The notes below the pieces were generated by a model that saw only the letters and a list, made by a program, of their open reading frames with translations, had not been told where the DNA came from and did no database searches. Made by a program: the position numbers and the translations under genes. From the NCBI GenBank assembly GCA_037445085.1, contig JBBILG010000012.1, positions 1-27,275 of the forward strand: a DNA stretch of 27,275 nt, in the 5' to 3' direction. This document shows positions 14,005 to 22,325 of this stretch, one piece after another; the stretch's first letter is position 1; every line of letters starts with the position of its first letter. The DNA comes from JBBILG01 sp037445085 (GTDB lineage Bacteria > Pseudomonadota > Gammaproteobacteria > Burkholderiales > Methylophilaceae).

Positions 14005-14388
14005 ATGAGAGACGCTCGACCCAAGGAACACGTCTACAGCGAGGAGGATATCCGTGCCCGCCTAGCGGCCGAACTGCCGCACTGGTATCTGGAGGACGGC
14101 TGGATCCGCCGCCGTTACAGGACCAGTGGCTGGAAGGCCACACTGATGGTGGTCAACACCGTGGGCCACCTGGCCGAGTCCGCCTGGCATCACCCCGATC
14201 TCACCGTGTCGTACGCCTTCGTCATCGTCAAGCTGGTGACGCACAGCGCCAAGGGCGTGACCGACAAGGACTTCGCCTTGGCGAAGAAGATCGAGGAGGT
14301 CATCCAGTGGCAGCCGGCCCGCGAAGGCGGCCCTCTGGAAGGCACGCCCAGCGAGGATCTGCGCTTCAAATATCTGAAATACGACTGA
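14005..14388 (+). CDS. Pterin-4a-carbinolamine dehydratase-like protein
   Basis: A 127-residue protein of the PCD/DCoH family. The hallmark is ESAWHHPDLTVSYAFVIVKL followed by THSAKGVTDKD, with the conserved histidines at positions 62, 63 and 80. The classical enzyme dehydrates 4a-hydroxytetrahydropterin. No aromatic amino acid hydroxylase is nearby, and members in H4MPT clusters are thought to serve pterin cofactor metabolism, which fits here. A strong AAGGAGGCAAC ribosome binding site precedes the ATG, 13 bp after the kinase stop, so it is probably the last gene of the operon. The protein is slightly longer than usual, with added residues at both ends. Confidence 0.88.
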   Translation: MRDARPKEHVYSEEDIRARLAAELPHWYLEDGWIRRRYRTSGWKATLMVVNTVGHLAESAWHHPDLTVSYAFVIVKLVTHSAKGVTDKDFALAKKIEEVIQWQPAREGGPLEGTPSEDLRFKYLKYD

Positions 14389-14405
14389 CCGGCCCCGGCC
14401 TGCGA

Positions 14406-14421
14406 CCGGCAGCGCTGCCGG
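14406..14421. other. 16-bp perfect palindrome between convergent genes
   Basis: CCGGCAGCGCTGCCGG lies in the 37-bp gap between the dehydratase gene and the convergent RND pump gene. As RNA it could fold from either strand, but no T run follows on either side. A weak or Rho-assisted bidirectional end is possible. Confidence 0.5.
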
Positions 14422-14425
14422 CGGG

Positions 14426-17400
14426 TCAGCCCTGCTGGCGCTCGAAACGGCCGAAGTGCAGCATGATGGTGGGCAGGATGAGCAGGTTGAGCACGGTGGA
14501 AGTGACCAGCCCGCCGACGATGATGACTGCCATCGGCCCCTCGATCTCGCGGCCGGGCTGACCGCTGGCGGCGGCCAGCGGCAGCAGGGCCAGCGCGGTG
14601 ACCAGCGCGGTGAGCAGGATGGAGGGCAGGCGCTCGCAGGCGCCGCGGATGGCGGTTTCCGGTGCCCATGCCATGTTTTCCACGTCGACCAGGTGCTGGT
14701 AGTGCGACACCAGCATGATGGAATTGCGCAGGGTGATGCCGAACAGGGTGACGAAGCCGACCAGCGAGCCGATGGAAATCCAGCCGCCGGTCAGCAGGGC
14801 CGCCAGCAGGCCGCCGATTAGGGCGAACGGCAGGTTGACGAAGGTGAGCAGCAGGTTGCGCAGGCGGCGGAAGGCGACGTAGAGCACGAAGAAAATGCCG
14901 GCCGCGGCCAGCAGCGAGTGCACGATGAGGTCTTCGCGCGCCTGCGCCTGTTCCTCGGCGGCGCCGGTGAAGCTGAGGTAGTTGCCCGGGGAGGGCGGCG
15001 CGTGTTCGGCGATGGCTTGTCTCACCTCGCGCATGAAGGTATCGAGATCGCGCCCTTCGATGTCGGCGGTCACGGTCTGGATGCGCTTGCCGCCGGCGTG
15101 CAGAATCTTGGAACGGCCGCTTTCCTGCCTCAGGTCGGCGACCTCGCGCAGATGCACGAGGACGCCGTCCGGGTTCTTCATCGGCAGGTCGCCGATCTCG
15201 CGCAGATCGTCGCGCGCCTGCGGCGTGAACATCACGTTGACACCGATGACGCGGTTGCCTTGATAGACCTGGGCCGCCTGCACGCCTTCGTAGGCGGCCT
15301 GGATGTTCTCCAGCACGTCGAGCGGATGCAGGCCCCACTGGGCCAGGCGCTCCGGGCTCAGGCGGATGCGCAATTGCGGCGTGCCCGGCGGCGACTGGAT
15401 CAGCACTTCCGAGGCGCCCGGCACCCGCGCCATGGCGGCGGCCACGGCGCGGGCGTCGAGGTCCAGGCTGTCGAGGTCGTTGCCGTGGATGTTGACCACC
15501 ACCGGCGCGGTATAGCCGGAAATGGTTTCCTCGATGCGCTCGGTGAGGAAGGTGTTGACGGCGAAGTTGACACCGGGAAAACCGGTCACCGCCTCGCGGA
15601 TTTCCCGCAGGATGCGCGTCTGTTCCTCGCCGGACAGTGGCCCCATCTCGATCTCGAATTCGCTGTAGTGGGTGCCGAAGGTATCGGCGCCGTCCTGCGC
15701 GCGCCCCACCCATTGCGCCACCGATTGCACGCCTTCGATTTCGCCGATGACGCGCGCCACCTCGCGGCCGATGCGCAGCGACTCCTGCGCGGAGGTGCCG
15801 GGAACCGCCGTCATGTGCATGATGTAGTGCCCTTCGTGCAAGGGTGGGATGAACTGGCTCTTGAGCAGGGGCAGCATGCCCAGACCGAGCAGGATGACGA
15901 ACAGCGAGGCGCCGACGACGGTGCGGTGATGCCGCTCGATGCGCCGCAGCAGGCGCTCGTAGCCGCGCTTCATCAGCCGGATGAGCGGCGCGTCCTCGCT
16001 CTCCAGCCGGGCCTTGGCGAACAGCAGGTAGCACAGCGCCGGCGTCAGCGTCAGCGCCACCAGGAGCGAGGCCAGAATGGCGCTGATGTAGGCGTAGCCC
16101 AGCGGGGCGAACAGCTTGCCGGCCACGCCGGCGAGCGTCAGCAGCGGCACGAACACCAGCGCGACGATGAAAGTGGCGTGGACCACGGAACTGCGCACTT
16201 CCATGGAGGCATCGAACACCACCTGGTGCAGCGGACGCGGCTGCGGCAACAGGCGGTTCTCGCGCAGGCGGCGGAAGATGTTCTCGGTATCGATGATGGC
16301 ATCGTCCACCACTTCGCCCAGGGCGATGGCCAGCCCGCCCAGCACCATCACGTTGAGGCCGACGCCGAAATAGTCCAGCACGATCACGGCGGAGAGCAGC
16401 GACAGCGGGATGGCGGTGGCCGAAATGAAGGCGGTGCGCACGTTGAACAGGAACAGGAACAGCACCGCCACCACCAGCACCGAGCCGATCAGCACATGGC
16501 TGCGCGCGGCGTCGATGCTGGCCTCGATGTAGCCGGCCGGGCGGAACAGATGCGGGTGCAGTTTCACCTGCCCGGCGGCGAGCGCCGGCCGCAGTTCCTG
16601 CAGGGCTTTCTCGACCGCCGCGGACACTGCCGTGGTGTTGGCGCCGAGCTGGCCCTGCACGGAAAGGTAAATGCCCGGCTGGCCGTCGATGGCGGCGGCG
16701 CTGATGGCGGGAGCCGCGCCCTCCACCACCTGGCCGATGTCACCCAGATGCAGGGTCTGACCGTCGCGGTGCAGCAGCGGCATCTTCGCCAGTTGCGCCA
16801 CCGTCAGGGCCTGGCCCTCGGTGTTGATGAGGATGCGCTGGTTGCGGTTTTCCACGAAGCCCGCACCGAGCACGCCGGTGGACTTGCCCACCACCGCCAG
16901 CACCTCCTGCAGTGACAGGCGGTGCTGCAGCAGCTTCTGCGGGTCGATTTGCACCTGGAACTGGCGCACATCACCGCCGAACACGTTGACATCGGCCACC
17001 CCCGGCACCGCTATCAGGTGTGGCTGGATGGTCCAGTCCACCAGGGTGCGCAGTTCCATGAGCGAGCGCGTCTCCGAGGTGAGGCCGAAGCCGAGCACGG
17101 TGCTGGCCGACGAAGTGAGCGGGGTGATGTTGGGCACCACGTGGCGCGGCAGGCGGCCGCTCAAGGTGGTCAGTCGCTCCGCGACCACCTGGCGGTTGCG
17201 ATAGATGTCGGTGCCCTCCTCGAAGATGAGGGTGACGATGGACAGTCCGGGAATGGACTGCGAACGCATGGAGGCGATGCCCACCGTGCCGGCGATGGCG
17301 TTTTCGATGGGCTGGGTGACCAGGGTTTCCACCAGCTCGGCGGTGAGGCCGGGCGATTCGGTCTGAATTACCACCTGGGTGGGCGCGAACTCGGGGAACA

Positions 17401-17512
17401 CGTCCATCTCGGCGCGGTACAGGCTGTACAGGCCATAGATGACGATCAGGCTGGCCAGCCCGACGATCACGCCGCGGAAGCGGATGGAGAAGCGTACCAG
17501 GGAAGCCATCAT
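14426..17512 (-). CDS. CusA/CzcA-family RND efflux permease
   Basis: A full-length 1028-residue heavy-metal-efflux type RND pump that drives periplasmic export with the proton gradient. It has the expected 12-helix layout: a first membrane segment at about residues 13-31, a large periplasmic loop (DVFPEFAPTQVVIQTESPG, TQPIENAIAGT), membrane segments after about residue 330, a second periplasmic loop and final helices. The proton-relay region GGLAIALGEVVDDAIIDTEN carries D403, D404, D408 and E410. This motif is not the typical Zn/Co/Cd CzcA form nor the classic CusA form, so the substrate is left open. The gene is last in the three-gene unit, 60 bp after the adaptor. Two adjacent ATG codons (17512 and 17509) are possible starts. 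Confidence 0.93.
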   Translation of the reverse strand: MMASLVRFSIRFRGVIVGLASLIVIYGLYSLYRAEMDVFPEFAPTQVVIQTESPGLTAELVETLVTQPIENAIAGTVGIASMRSQSIPGLSIVTLIFEEGTDIYRNRQVVAERLTTLSGRLPRHVVPNITPLTSSASTVLGFGLTSETRSLMELRTLVDWTIQPHLIAVPGVADVNVFGGDVRQFQVQIDPQKLLQHRLSLQEVLAVVGKSTGVLGAGFVENRNQRILINTEGQALTVAQLAKMPLLHRDGQTLHLGDIGQVVEGAAPAISAAAIDGQPGIYLSVQGQLGANTTAVSAAVEKALQELRPALAAGQVKLHPHLFRPAGYIEASIDAARSHVLIGSVLVVAVLFLFLFNVRTAFISATAIPLSLLSAVIVLDYFGVGLNVMVLGGLAIALGEVVDDAIIDTENIFRRLRENRLLPQPRPLHQVVFDASMEVRSSVVHATFIVALVFVPLLTLAGVAGKLFAPLGYAYISAILASLLVALTLTPALCYLLFAKARLESEDAPLIRLMKRGYERLLRRIERHHRTVVGASLFVILLGLGMLPLLKSQFIPPLHEGHYIMHMTAVPGTSAQESLRIGREVARVIGEIEGVQSVAQWVGRAQDGADTFGTHYSEFEIEMGPLSGEEQTRILREIREAVTGFPGVNFAVNTFLTERIEETISGYTAPVVVNIHGNDLDSLDLDARAVAAAMARVPGASEVLIQSPPGTPQLRIRLSPERLAQWGLHPLDVLENIQAAYEGVQAAQVYQGNRVIGVNVMFTPQARDDLREIGDLPMKNPDGVLVHLREVADLRQESGRSKILHAGGKRIQTVTADIEGRDLDTFMREVRQAIAEHAPPSPGNYLSFTGAAEEQAQAREDLIVHSLLAAAGIFFVLYVAFRRLRNLLLTFVNLPFALIGGLLAALLTGGWISIGSLVGFVTLFGITLRNSIMLVSHYQHLVDVENMAWAPETAIRGACERLPSILLTALVTALALLPLAAASGQPGREIEGPMAVIIVGGLVTSTVLNLLILPTIMLHFGRFERQQG

Positions 17513-17572
17513 GGCCGCGGCGCTCCCTGCCGGCTCTGTGGCATCCCTGCCGCCGCGAAACCCGTGCCGGCC

Positions 17573-18637
17573 TCAGTCTTCGTTTTCATTGGTGATCTGG
17601 AACTTGAATTCTTCCGAAAGCAGCAGCTGCGCGCCGCTGATGACGATCTGCGCGCCGGGCACGAGCACGTCGGCCGGATTGAACCAGCCCTCGGGCGTTT
17701 CGATGTCGGTGCTGACCGGACGGCGCACGAACTTGTCCTGAGCCGTCTTGTGGTAGACCCAGGCCTGATTGGCGAACCACACGATGGCCGCATCCGGCAC
17801 CAGGATGCCGCTGACGGGTTCGCGCTGTGCCGGCAGCCGGGCGCTCACGCGCATGCCGGCGCGCAGGCTGTCGGCACGGGCCCGGTAATAGTAGGTGCGG
17901 CCTTGCAGCAGTTGTTCGCTGCGCGGCGCCGCCGCCACCAGCCTGGCCGGGATGCGACCGGCGCCGGCGGGAAAGACCGCGAGCGGCGTGCCCGCGTCCG
18001 CTGGGGGGGCGTCGAACGGCAGGGTGATCTGCAACAGCATTTCCTCGTGTCGCAACAGCGGCTGGAGTTCGGCCGCCGCGGGCTGGCGTGCCGCCCACCC
18101 GGCGATGGTGGCACCCCACTGCTGGCGCATGGCTTCCAGCCAGTTGGCGGCTGCGGTCTCCGCCGCTGCCAGCTTGGCCTCATCCTCCTTCCAGGCCGCC
18201 AGCGCCGCCTCGACGGCGCGATCCGACACGTTGCGGTCATCGCGGTTGAGGTGCTCCATCCGCTCGTATTCCTGGCGTCTGGCAGGCAGTCCGGCGCGCA
18301 CCACTGCGGCATCCGCCAATGCCGCCAGATGGTTCCGGCGCAGCTCGACCAGCCCGTCGATGGCGAGCACCGTGCCATAGGCGACGATTTCGCGGCGGTA
18401 GCTGGCGGCGCTCACGGCGCTCACGGCGATGCCGCTCTGCTCCTGTGCCTGCGGCGACAACGTGACGGTGACGGCGCCTTGCTCGGTGCCGACCAGCGAG
18501 GGACTGCTGATGACTTCCTCGTCATCGTCGCCATGCCCGGCGTGGAACTCGTCCTTGCCGTAGAACACCAGCATCCAGAACAGGACGATGATAATAAAAG
18601 CCTGCAAGGCGATGATGATGAGCGATTTGCGATTCAT
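17573..18637 (-). CDS. RND efflux periplasmic adaptor (membrane fusion protein)
   Basis: A 354-residue adaptor with an N-terminal membrane anchor (about residues 5-26, IIIALQAFIIIVLFWMLVF) and an acidic/His segment just after it (HAGHGDDDEE) that could touch metal. A helical hairpin runs over about residues 115-175. After it come the barrel domains, with RTYYYRARADSLRAGMRVSARL and SGILVPDAAIVWFANQAWVYH near the C-terminus. It would bridge the inner-membrane pump and the outer-membrane channel. It lies 19 bp after the channel gene and 60 bp before the pump gene on the same strand. No cysteine lipobox is present, so it is anchored by the helix. Confidence 0.9.
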   Translation of the reverse strand: MNRKSLIIIALQAFIIIVLFWMLVFYGKDEFHAGHGDDDEEVISSPSLVGTEQGAVTVTLSPQAQEQSGIAVSAVSAASYRREIVAYGTVLAIDGLVELRRNHLAALADAAVVRAGLPARRQEYERMEHLNRDDRNVSDRAVEAALAAWKEDEAKLAAAETAAANWLEAMRQQWGATIAGWAARQPAAAELQPLLRHEEMLLQITLPFDAPPADAGTPLAVFPAGAGRIPARLVAAAPRSEQLLQGRTYYYRARADSLRAGMRVSARLPAQREPVSGILVPDAAIVWFANQAWVYHKTAQDKFVRRPVSTDIETPEGWFNPADVLVPGAQIVISGAQLLLSEEFKFQITNENED

Positions 18638-18656
18638 TCCAGTGGCTCCATGTCCG

Positions 18657-20042
18657 TCAGGGCAGTGTCAGTTCGAGGCCGGCTCCCAGCGGGCGCTGTA
18701 CCGCATCCTCGAGCCGGCCGAGCGCCTGCCGCGCCTGCACGGCCGCCCGCAGGACGCCGTGTTCCGCCGCCACGGCCTGCCGCGCGGCCTGGGTGAAGTC
18801 CAGCCGGTCGCTGTGCCCGGCCTCGAACAGCCGGCGCAGCCGTTGCTCGCGCGCACGCTGGCCGGCCAGCAGCCGCTCCGCTTCCGCCTGCGCCTGCAGT
18901 GCGGCCAGATAGCTCGCCAGCGCCTGCTCCTGTTCGCCGATTACCCGCGCTTGCAGGGCGTGGAAGCGGGCGGCTTCGACCTCGCGTTGCGCCCGGGCCT
19001 CGGCGATGGGGCCTTCGTTGCGGTCGAGCAGGCCCAGCAGCAGCGACACGCCCAGTGTCCACACACGGTCGCCCTGGTCGTAGGCGTAGCCCGGCGAGAA
19101 GATGAAATCCGGGTACTGTCTGGCGATTTCCAGTTGCAGCGCGGCCTCGCTCGCGGCATAGCGCGCGAGGCCGGCCCGGATGTCGAGGCGGTTGAGCAGG
19201 GCGGCCTGCTGCACCTCGGCCGCCGGCAGTCGCTCCGCTGCCGGCGTCTGTTCGAGCTGGGAAGTGTCGGGATCGATGCCGGCCAGCGCATTGGCTGGCA
19301 GTCCGCAGGCGGCGGCGATGGCGGCGCGCAGTTCTGCCAGACGGGTCTCCTCGCCCGCCAGCCGCAAGCGGATGTCCTGCAGCTCCAGGCGCGCCTGGCC
19401 GAGATCGGGATCGGCAACCATGCCGGCGGCGAGCCGCTGCTCCAGCATCGCGACGATGCTCGCCTGGGCTTGCGCTTCGCGCCATAGCAGCGCGGCCGTT
19501 TGTCTGTTGGTGGCATATTCCAGCAGGCGGGTACGCAGCGCGCTGCGGATCTCCCAGGCGGCCTGGCCGATGTCGAGGCGTGCCGCCTCGCTCAGTGCCG
19601 CCGCCCGTTGCAGGCGGATGTCGCGCTTGCCGGCCGTCTCTACTGGGATGTCCAGGCTGAAGCCCAGCATCCAGGGCGAGACGCCGCCGGCAGTCTCGCT
19701 GTGGTGCTCCACATGGGCCGCAATGCCCGGGTTGGGGCGGCGGCCGGCGGTGATGCCGGCAGCCTCGGCGGCCCTGGCCTGGGCGCGCAGGGTTTCCAGT
19801 CGGGGGTGGAAGTGGAAGGCCGCCAGGGTGAGTTCGTGCAGCCCCCATCGCTTGATGGGCAAGGCCTGCTGCGGGTATCCTTGCGCCACCAGGTAGGCTT
19901 GCAGCTCCGCGCTGTCCAGGCTGCGCGTGCGGTATTCGGCCGCCTGCCGCTCCGGCGTGAGCGGCGCCGGCGCATACGGCTGCGTGGCACAGCCTCCCAG
20001 CGACAGGGCGGCGAACAGGGCGTAAGAGGCGTGGCGGTGCAC
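18657..20042 (-). CDS. TolC-family outer-membrane efflux lipoprotein
   Basis: A 461-residue outer-membrane channel subunit, CzcC/CusC-like. The N-terminus has a short hydrophobic signal with the lipobox LSLGGC, lipid attachment expected at C18. The rest shows two long alpha-helical repeats rich in Ala, Arg, Glu and Gln typical of TolC hairpins (for example around QARAAEAAGITAGRRPNPG and AALLNRLDIRAGLARYAASE). The start is GTG at 20042; no ATG gives a proper signal peptide. It is the first gene of the channel-adaptor-pump unit and is divergent from the polyhydroxyalkanoate-system gene, 88 bp away. No metal-responsive regulator adjoins it in the window. Confidence 0.9.
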   Translation of the reverse strand: MHRHASYALFAALSLGGCATQPYAPAPLTPERQAAEYRTRSLDSAELQAYLVAQGYPQQALPIKRWGLHELTLAAFHFHPRLETLRAQARAAEAAGITAGRRPNPGIAAHVEHHSETAGGVSPWMLGFSLDIPVETAGKRDIRLQRAAALSEAARLDIGQAAWEIRSALRTRLLEYATNRQTAALLWREAQAQASIVAMLEQRLAAGMVADPDLGQARLELQDIRLRLAGEETRLAELRAAIAAACGLPANALAGIDPDTSQLEQTPAAERLPAAEVQQAALLNRLDIRAGLARYAASEAALQLEIARQYPDFIFSPGYAYDQGDRVWTLGVSLLLGLLDRNEGPIAEARAQREVEAARFHALQARVIGEQEQALASYLAALQAQAEAERLLAGQRAREQRLRRLFEAGHSDRLDFTQAARQAVAAEHGVLRAAVQARQALGRLEDAVQRPLGAGLELTLP

Positions 20043-20130
20043 CGGGTCTGAAATCGATCAGGATGAACCGCGAGTGTAACCGTGGGGAGCGGTTCGGGCA
20101 ATTTTCCCGAGGGAATCAGGGGGGTCTTCC

Positions 20131-20424
20131 ATGGCGAAAATAGAAATCCGGCGCGCGCACAGCCTGGGGCTGGAGCAGGCGCGGCGGGCGGTGGAAGGGG
20201 TGGCGCGGGCGCTGGAGGCGGATCTCAAGGCGCGTCATCGCTGGCAAGGGAACAGGCTGGCGTTCGAGTGCAGCGGGGCGCAGGGACACATCGACGTGAC
20301 TGCCGACACGGTGTGCGTGAGCGCCACGCTCTCCTGGCTGCTGACGCCGGCCAAGGGACGCATCGAACAGGCGATTGCCGACTATCTGGACCGCTATCTC
20401 GCCGGGCGCGGCGGCCTTAACTGA
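20131..20424 (+). CDS. Polyhydroxyalkanoic acid system family protein (PHA_gran_rgn type)
   Basis: A 97-residue protein matching the small family annotated near polyhydroxyalkanoate genes. It opens KIEIRRAHSLGLEQARRAVE, has a central strand pair (RLAFECSGAQGHIDVTADTV), and ends with an amphipathic helix (AKGRIEQAIADYLDRYLAG). The molecular role of the family is not established, and no polyhydroxyalkanoate synthase is in the window, so the name should not be taken as a function. Its last 8 bp overlap the end of the convergent gene on the other strand. Confidence 0.8.
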   Translation: MAKIEIRRAHSLGLEQARRAVEGVARALEADLKARHRWQGNRLAFECSGAQGHIDVTADTVCVSATLSWLLTPAKGRIEQAIADYLDRYLAGRGGLN

Positions 20425-20665
20425 CGATGCGCGCCTCCACGGCGTCGAGCGCGTCCCGCAGGGATTCCTCGGGCAGGGCATTGATGCTTTCGGCCAGCAG
20501 GTCGGCGGCCTCCACCGTCGTGGCCGGCAAATCGCCGCTGCGCAGCTCCGCGATCAGGCTGGCGGCGGCGCCGGCGACCCTGAGCAGGGCCTGGCGTTCC
20601 TTCATCAGTAGTTCCACTTCCGCGCGCAGCAGCGCGGCCTCTTCGCCGGTGATGGGGGTGTGCAT
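20417..20665 (-). CDS. Small hypothetical helical protein
   Basis: An 82-residue product not assigned to a family. It is predicted almost wholly helical: EEAALLRAEVELLMKERQAL shows a heptad-like spacing suggesting a short coiled coil, followed by Ala/Leu-rich helices. The start at 20665 is preceded by GGGAG 8 nt upstream; the frame continues to 20701 without a better signal. Acidic composition and absence of membrane segments suggest a soluble protein. It overlaps the polyhydroxyalkanoate-system gene by 8 bp tail to tail. It could be a false call in this GC-rich DNA, but the ribosome binding site and codon choice support it. Confidence 0.6.
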   Translation of the reverse strand: MHTPITGEEAALLRAEVELLMKERQALLRVAGAAASLIAELRSGDLPATTVEAADLLAESINALPEESLRDALDAVEARIVS

Positions 20666-20823
20666 GACGGGGCTCCCGCTCCAAGTTATCTGGCAGGCCA
20701 TTGAAAAACTGCGGCGGTGGCCAATTTCGCCACGGTTCGACGGCCGCCTGGGGTGTTCACGTAGCTGTCATCTTGCCGTTGCCGCGGTGCCACTGTCAAT
20801 CGGCCCGCCTGCCAAGGCAAAGG

Positions 20824-20852
20824 TTTTCCCGCGCCGGTGAGTCGGATACAAT
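20824..20852 (+). promoter_or_regulatory. Candidate promoter for tRNA-Leu
   Basis: TACAAT (20847-20852) matches the -10 consensus in five of six bases. TTTTCC (20824-20829) at 17-nt spacing is a poor -35. Transcription would begin near 20859, leaving a leader of about 47 nt to be trimmed from the tRNA. Confidence 0.4.
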
Positions 20853-20905
20853 AACAAAATTTCCCTTCGGGGCACGGCTTCGATTTCGAATCAACCCAAA
20901 AGCTG

Positions 20906-20990
20906 GCGAAAGTGGCGGAATTGGTAGACGCACTGGATTTAGGTTCCAGCGCCGCAAGGCGTGAGAGTTCGAGTCTCTCCTTTCGCACCA
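20906..20990 (+). tRNA. tRNA-Leu(TAG)
   Basis: An 85-nt class II tRNA. The acceptor stem GCGAAAG pairs with CTTTCGC. The D arm contains GGCGGAATTGGTAGACGC. The anticodon stem CTGGA/TCCAG encloses the loop TTTAGGT, giving anticodon TAG (reads CUA). The long variable arm is GCGCCGCAAGGCGT, the T arm contains GTTCGAGTC, and a genomic CCA end follows. It precedes tig by 27 bp. Confidence 0.97.
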
Positions 20991-21017
20991 GGTGACATCA
21001 CTCAAGGAACTTGACCT

Positions 21018-22325
21018 ATGCAAGCAACCGTTGAAACCATCAGCAACCTGGAGCGCCGCATGACGGTGGCGGTGCCGATCGGGCCGATCGAGGAAGAGGT
21101 CGCCCAGCGCCTGCGGCGCATGGCGAGGACGGTGCGTCTGCCCGGATTCCGGCCGGGCAAGGTGCCCATGAGCCTGGTGGAAAGGAACTACGGCCAGCAG
21201 GTGCGCGACGAGGTGTTTTCCACCTCCATGGAGCGCAGTTTTAGCGACGCCATCGCGCAGAACAACCTGCGCGTGGCGGGCTATCCCAGGATCGAGCAGA
21301 AGTCGGTGGCGGAGGATGCCGAGCACTTCGAATACGTCGCCACCTTCGAGGTGTTCCCGGAAATCACCTTGGGCGATCTTTCCGGCGTCGCCATCGAGCG
21401 GCCGGTGCTGGAAGTGGGTGATGCGGACGTCGACCGCACCATCGAGGTGCTGCGCAAGCAGCGTGTCCGCTATGAGCCGGTCAAGCGCGCCGCCAAGAAG
21501 GGCGATCAGGTGAGCATTGTGTTCCGTGCCGAGATCGATGGCCGGGAGGTGGAAGGCACCCAAGGAGAGGCCATCGAGCTGGTGCTGGGCGAAGACGGCC
21601 GCATCGCCGAATTCGACGACAACCTGGTCGGCGGCAAGGCCGGGGCCACCAAAAAATTCGACATCACCTACCCGGCGGACAATCCCAACCCGCATCTGGC
21701 CGGCAAGACCGTGAGCTACGAGGTGACCTTCCAGGCCGTGGCGCAGCCCAATCTGCCGGAAGTGGACGCCGAGTTTGCCCGCGACCTGGGCGTGGAGGAC
21801 GGCGACGTCGCCAGGATGCGCGCGGAAGTCAAGGAAAGCCTGGGGCAGGAAGTGGTCAAGCGGGTGCGCACCCTGCTCAAGGAGCAGGTGTTCAAGGCCC
21901 TGCTGGGCGCGGCCACCTTCGACACTCCCCATTCCCTGGTGGCGAGCGAGATGAACCGCCTGCTGCAGGCGATGCGCGACGATCTGGAGCGACGCGGCGT
22001 GGATATGGGCCAGGTCAACCTGGAGCCGGCCATGTTCGAGGCGCAGGCCAAGCGCAACGTCGGCCTGCGCCTCATCGTCGGTGACCTGGTCGGCCGGCAC
22101 GGCCTGCAGGCCACTCCCGAGCAGGTGCGGGCCACGGTGGAGGAATTCGCCAGGAGTTTCGAGCACCCCGACGAGGTGGTGCGCTGGTATTACGCCGATC
22201 CGAGGCGGCTGGACGAGCCCATGGGGCTGGCCACCGAGGAAAATCTGGTGGCCTGGGTGATGCAGTATGCCAGGGTTGCCGACAAGCCCATGACCTTCGA
22301 CGAAATCATGGGGAACAAGGCCTGA
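21018..22325 (+). CDS. tig: Trigger factor
   Basis: A full-length 435-residue ribosome-bound chaperone and peptidyl-prolyl isomerase. The N-terminal ribosome-docking signature is LPGFRPGKVPMSLVERNYG. The FKBP-like domain spans about residues 155-245 (KKGDQVSIVFRAEIDGREVE, FDITYPADNPNPHLAGK), and the remainder is the helical arm and C-terminal chaperone domain. It receives nascent chains at the ribosome exit. The stop codon overlaps the clpP start by one base (TGATG), so this organism couples tig and clpP translation more tightly than E. coli, where the two genes are separated. Confidence 0.98.
   Translation: MQATVETISNLERRMTVAVPIGPIEEEVAQRLRRMARTVRLPGFRPGKVPMSLVERNYGQQVRDEVFSTSMERSFSDAIAQNNLRVAGYPRIEQKSVAEDAEHFEYVATFEVFPEITLGDLSGVAIERPVLEVGDADVDRTIEVLRKQRVRYEPVKRAAKKGDQVSIVFRAEIDGREVEGTQGEAIELVLGEDGRIAEFDDNLVGGKAGATKKFDITYPADNPNPHLAGKTVSYEVTFQAVAQPNLPEVDAEFARDLGVEDGDVARMRAEVKESLGQEVVKRVRTLLKEQVFKALLGAATFDTPHSLVASEMNRLLQAMRDDLERRGVDMGQVNLEPAMFEAQAKRNVGLRLIVGDLVGRHGLQATPEQVRATVEEFARSFEHPDEVVRWYYADPRRLDEPMGLATEENLVAWVMQYARVADKPMTFDEIMGNKA

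Noticed and set aside
14918..16915. Long plus-strand open frame (665 codons) opposite the RND pump gene, with similar long frames at 16922-18796 (+) and 14190-16034 (-)
   Set aside because: They are antisense or shifted shadows of the pump, adaptor and dehydratase genes. Composition is skewed to His/Gln/Arg/Gly with no domain pattern, as expected of high-GC DNA.
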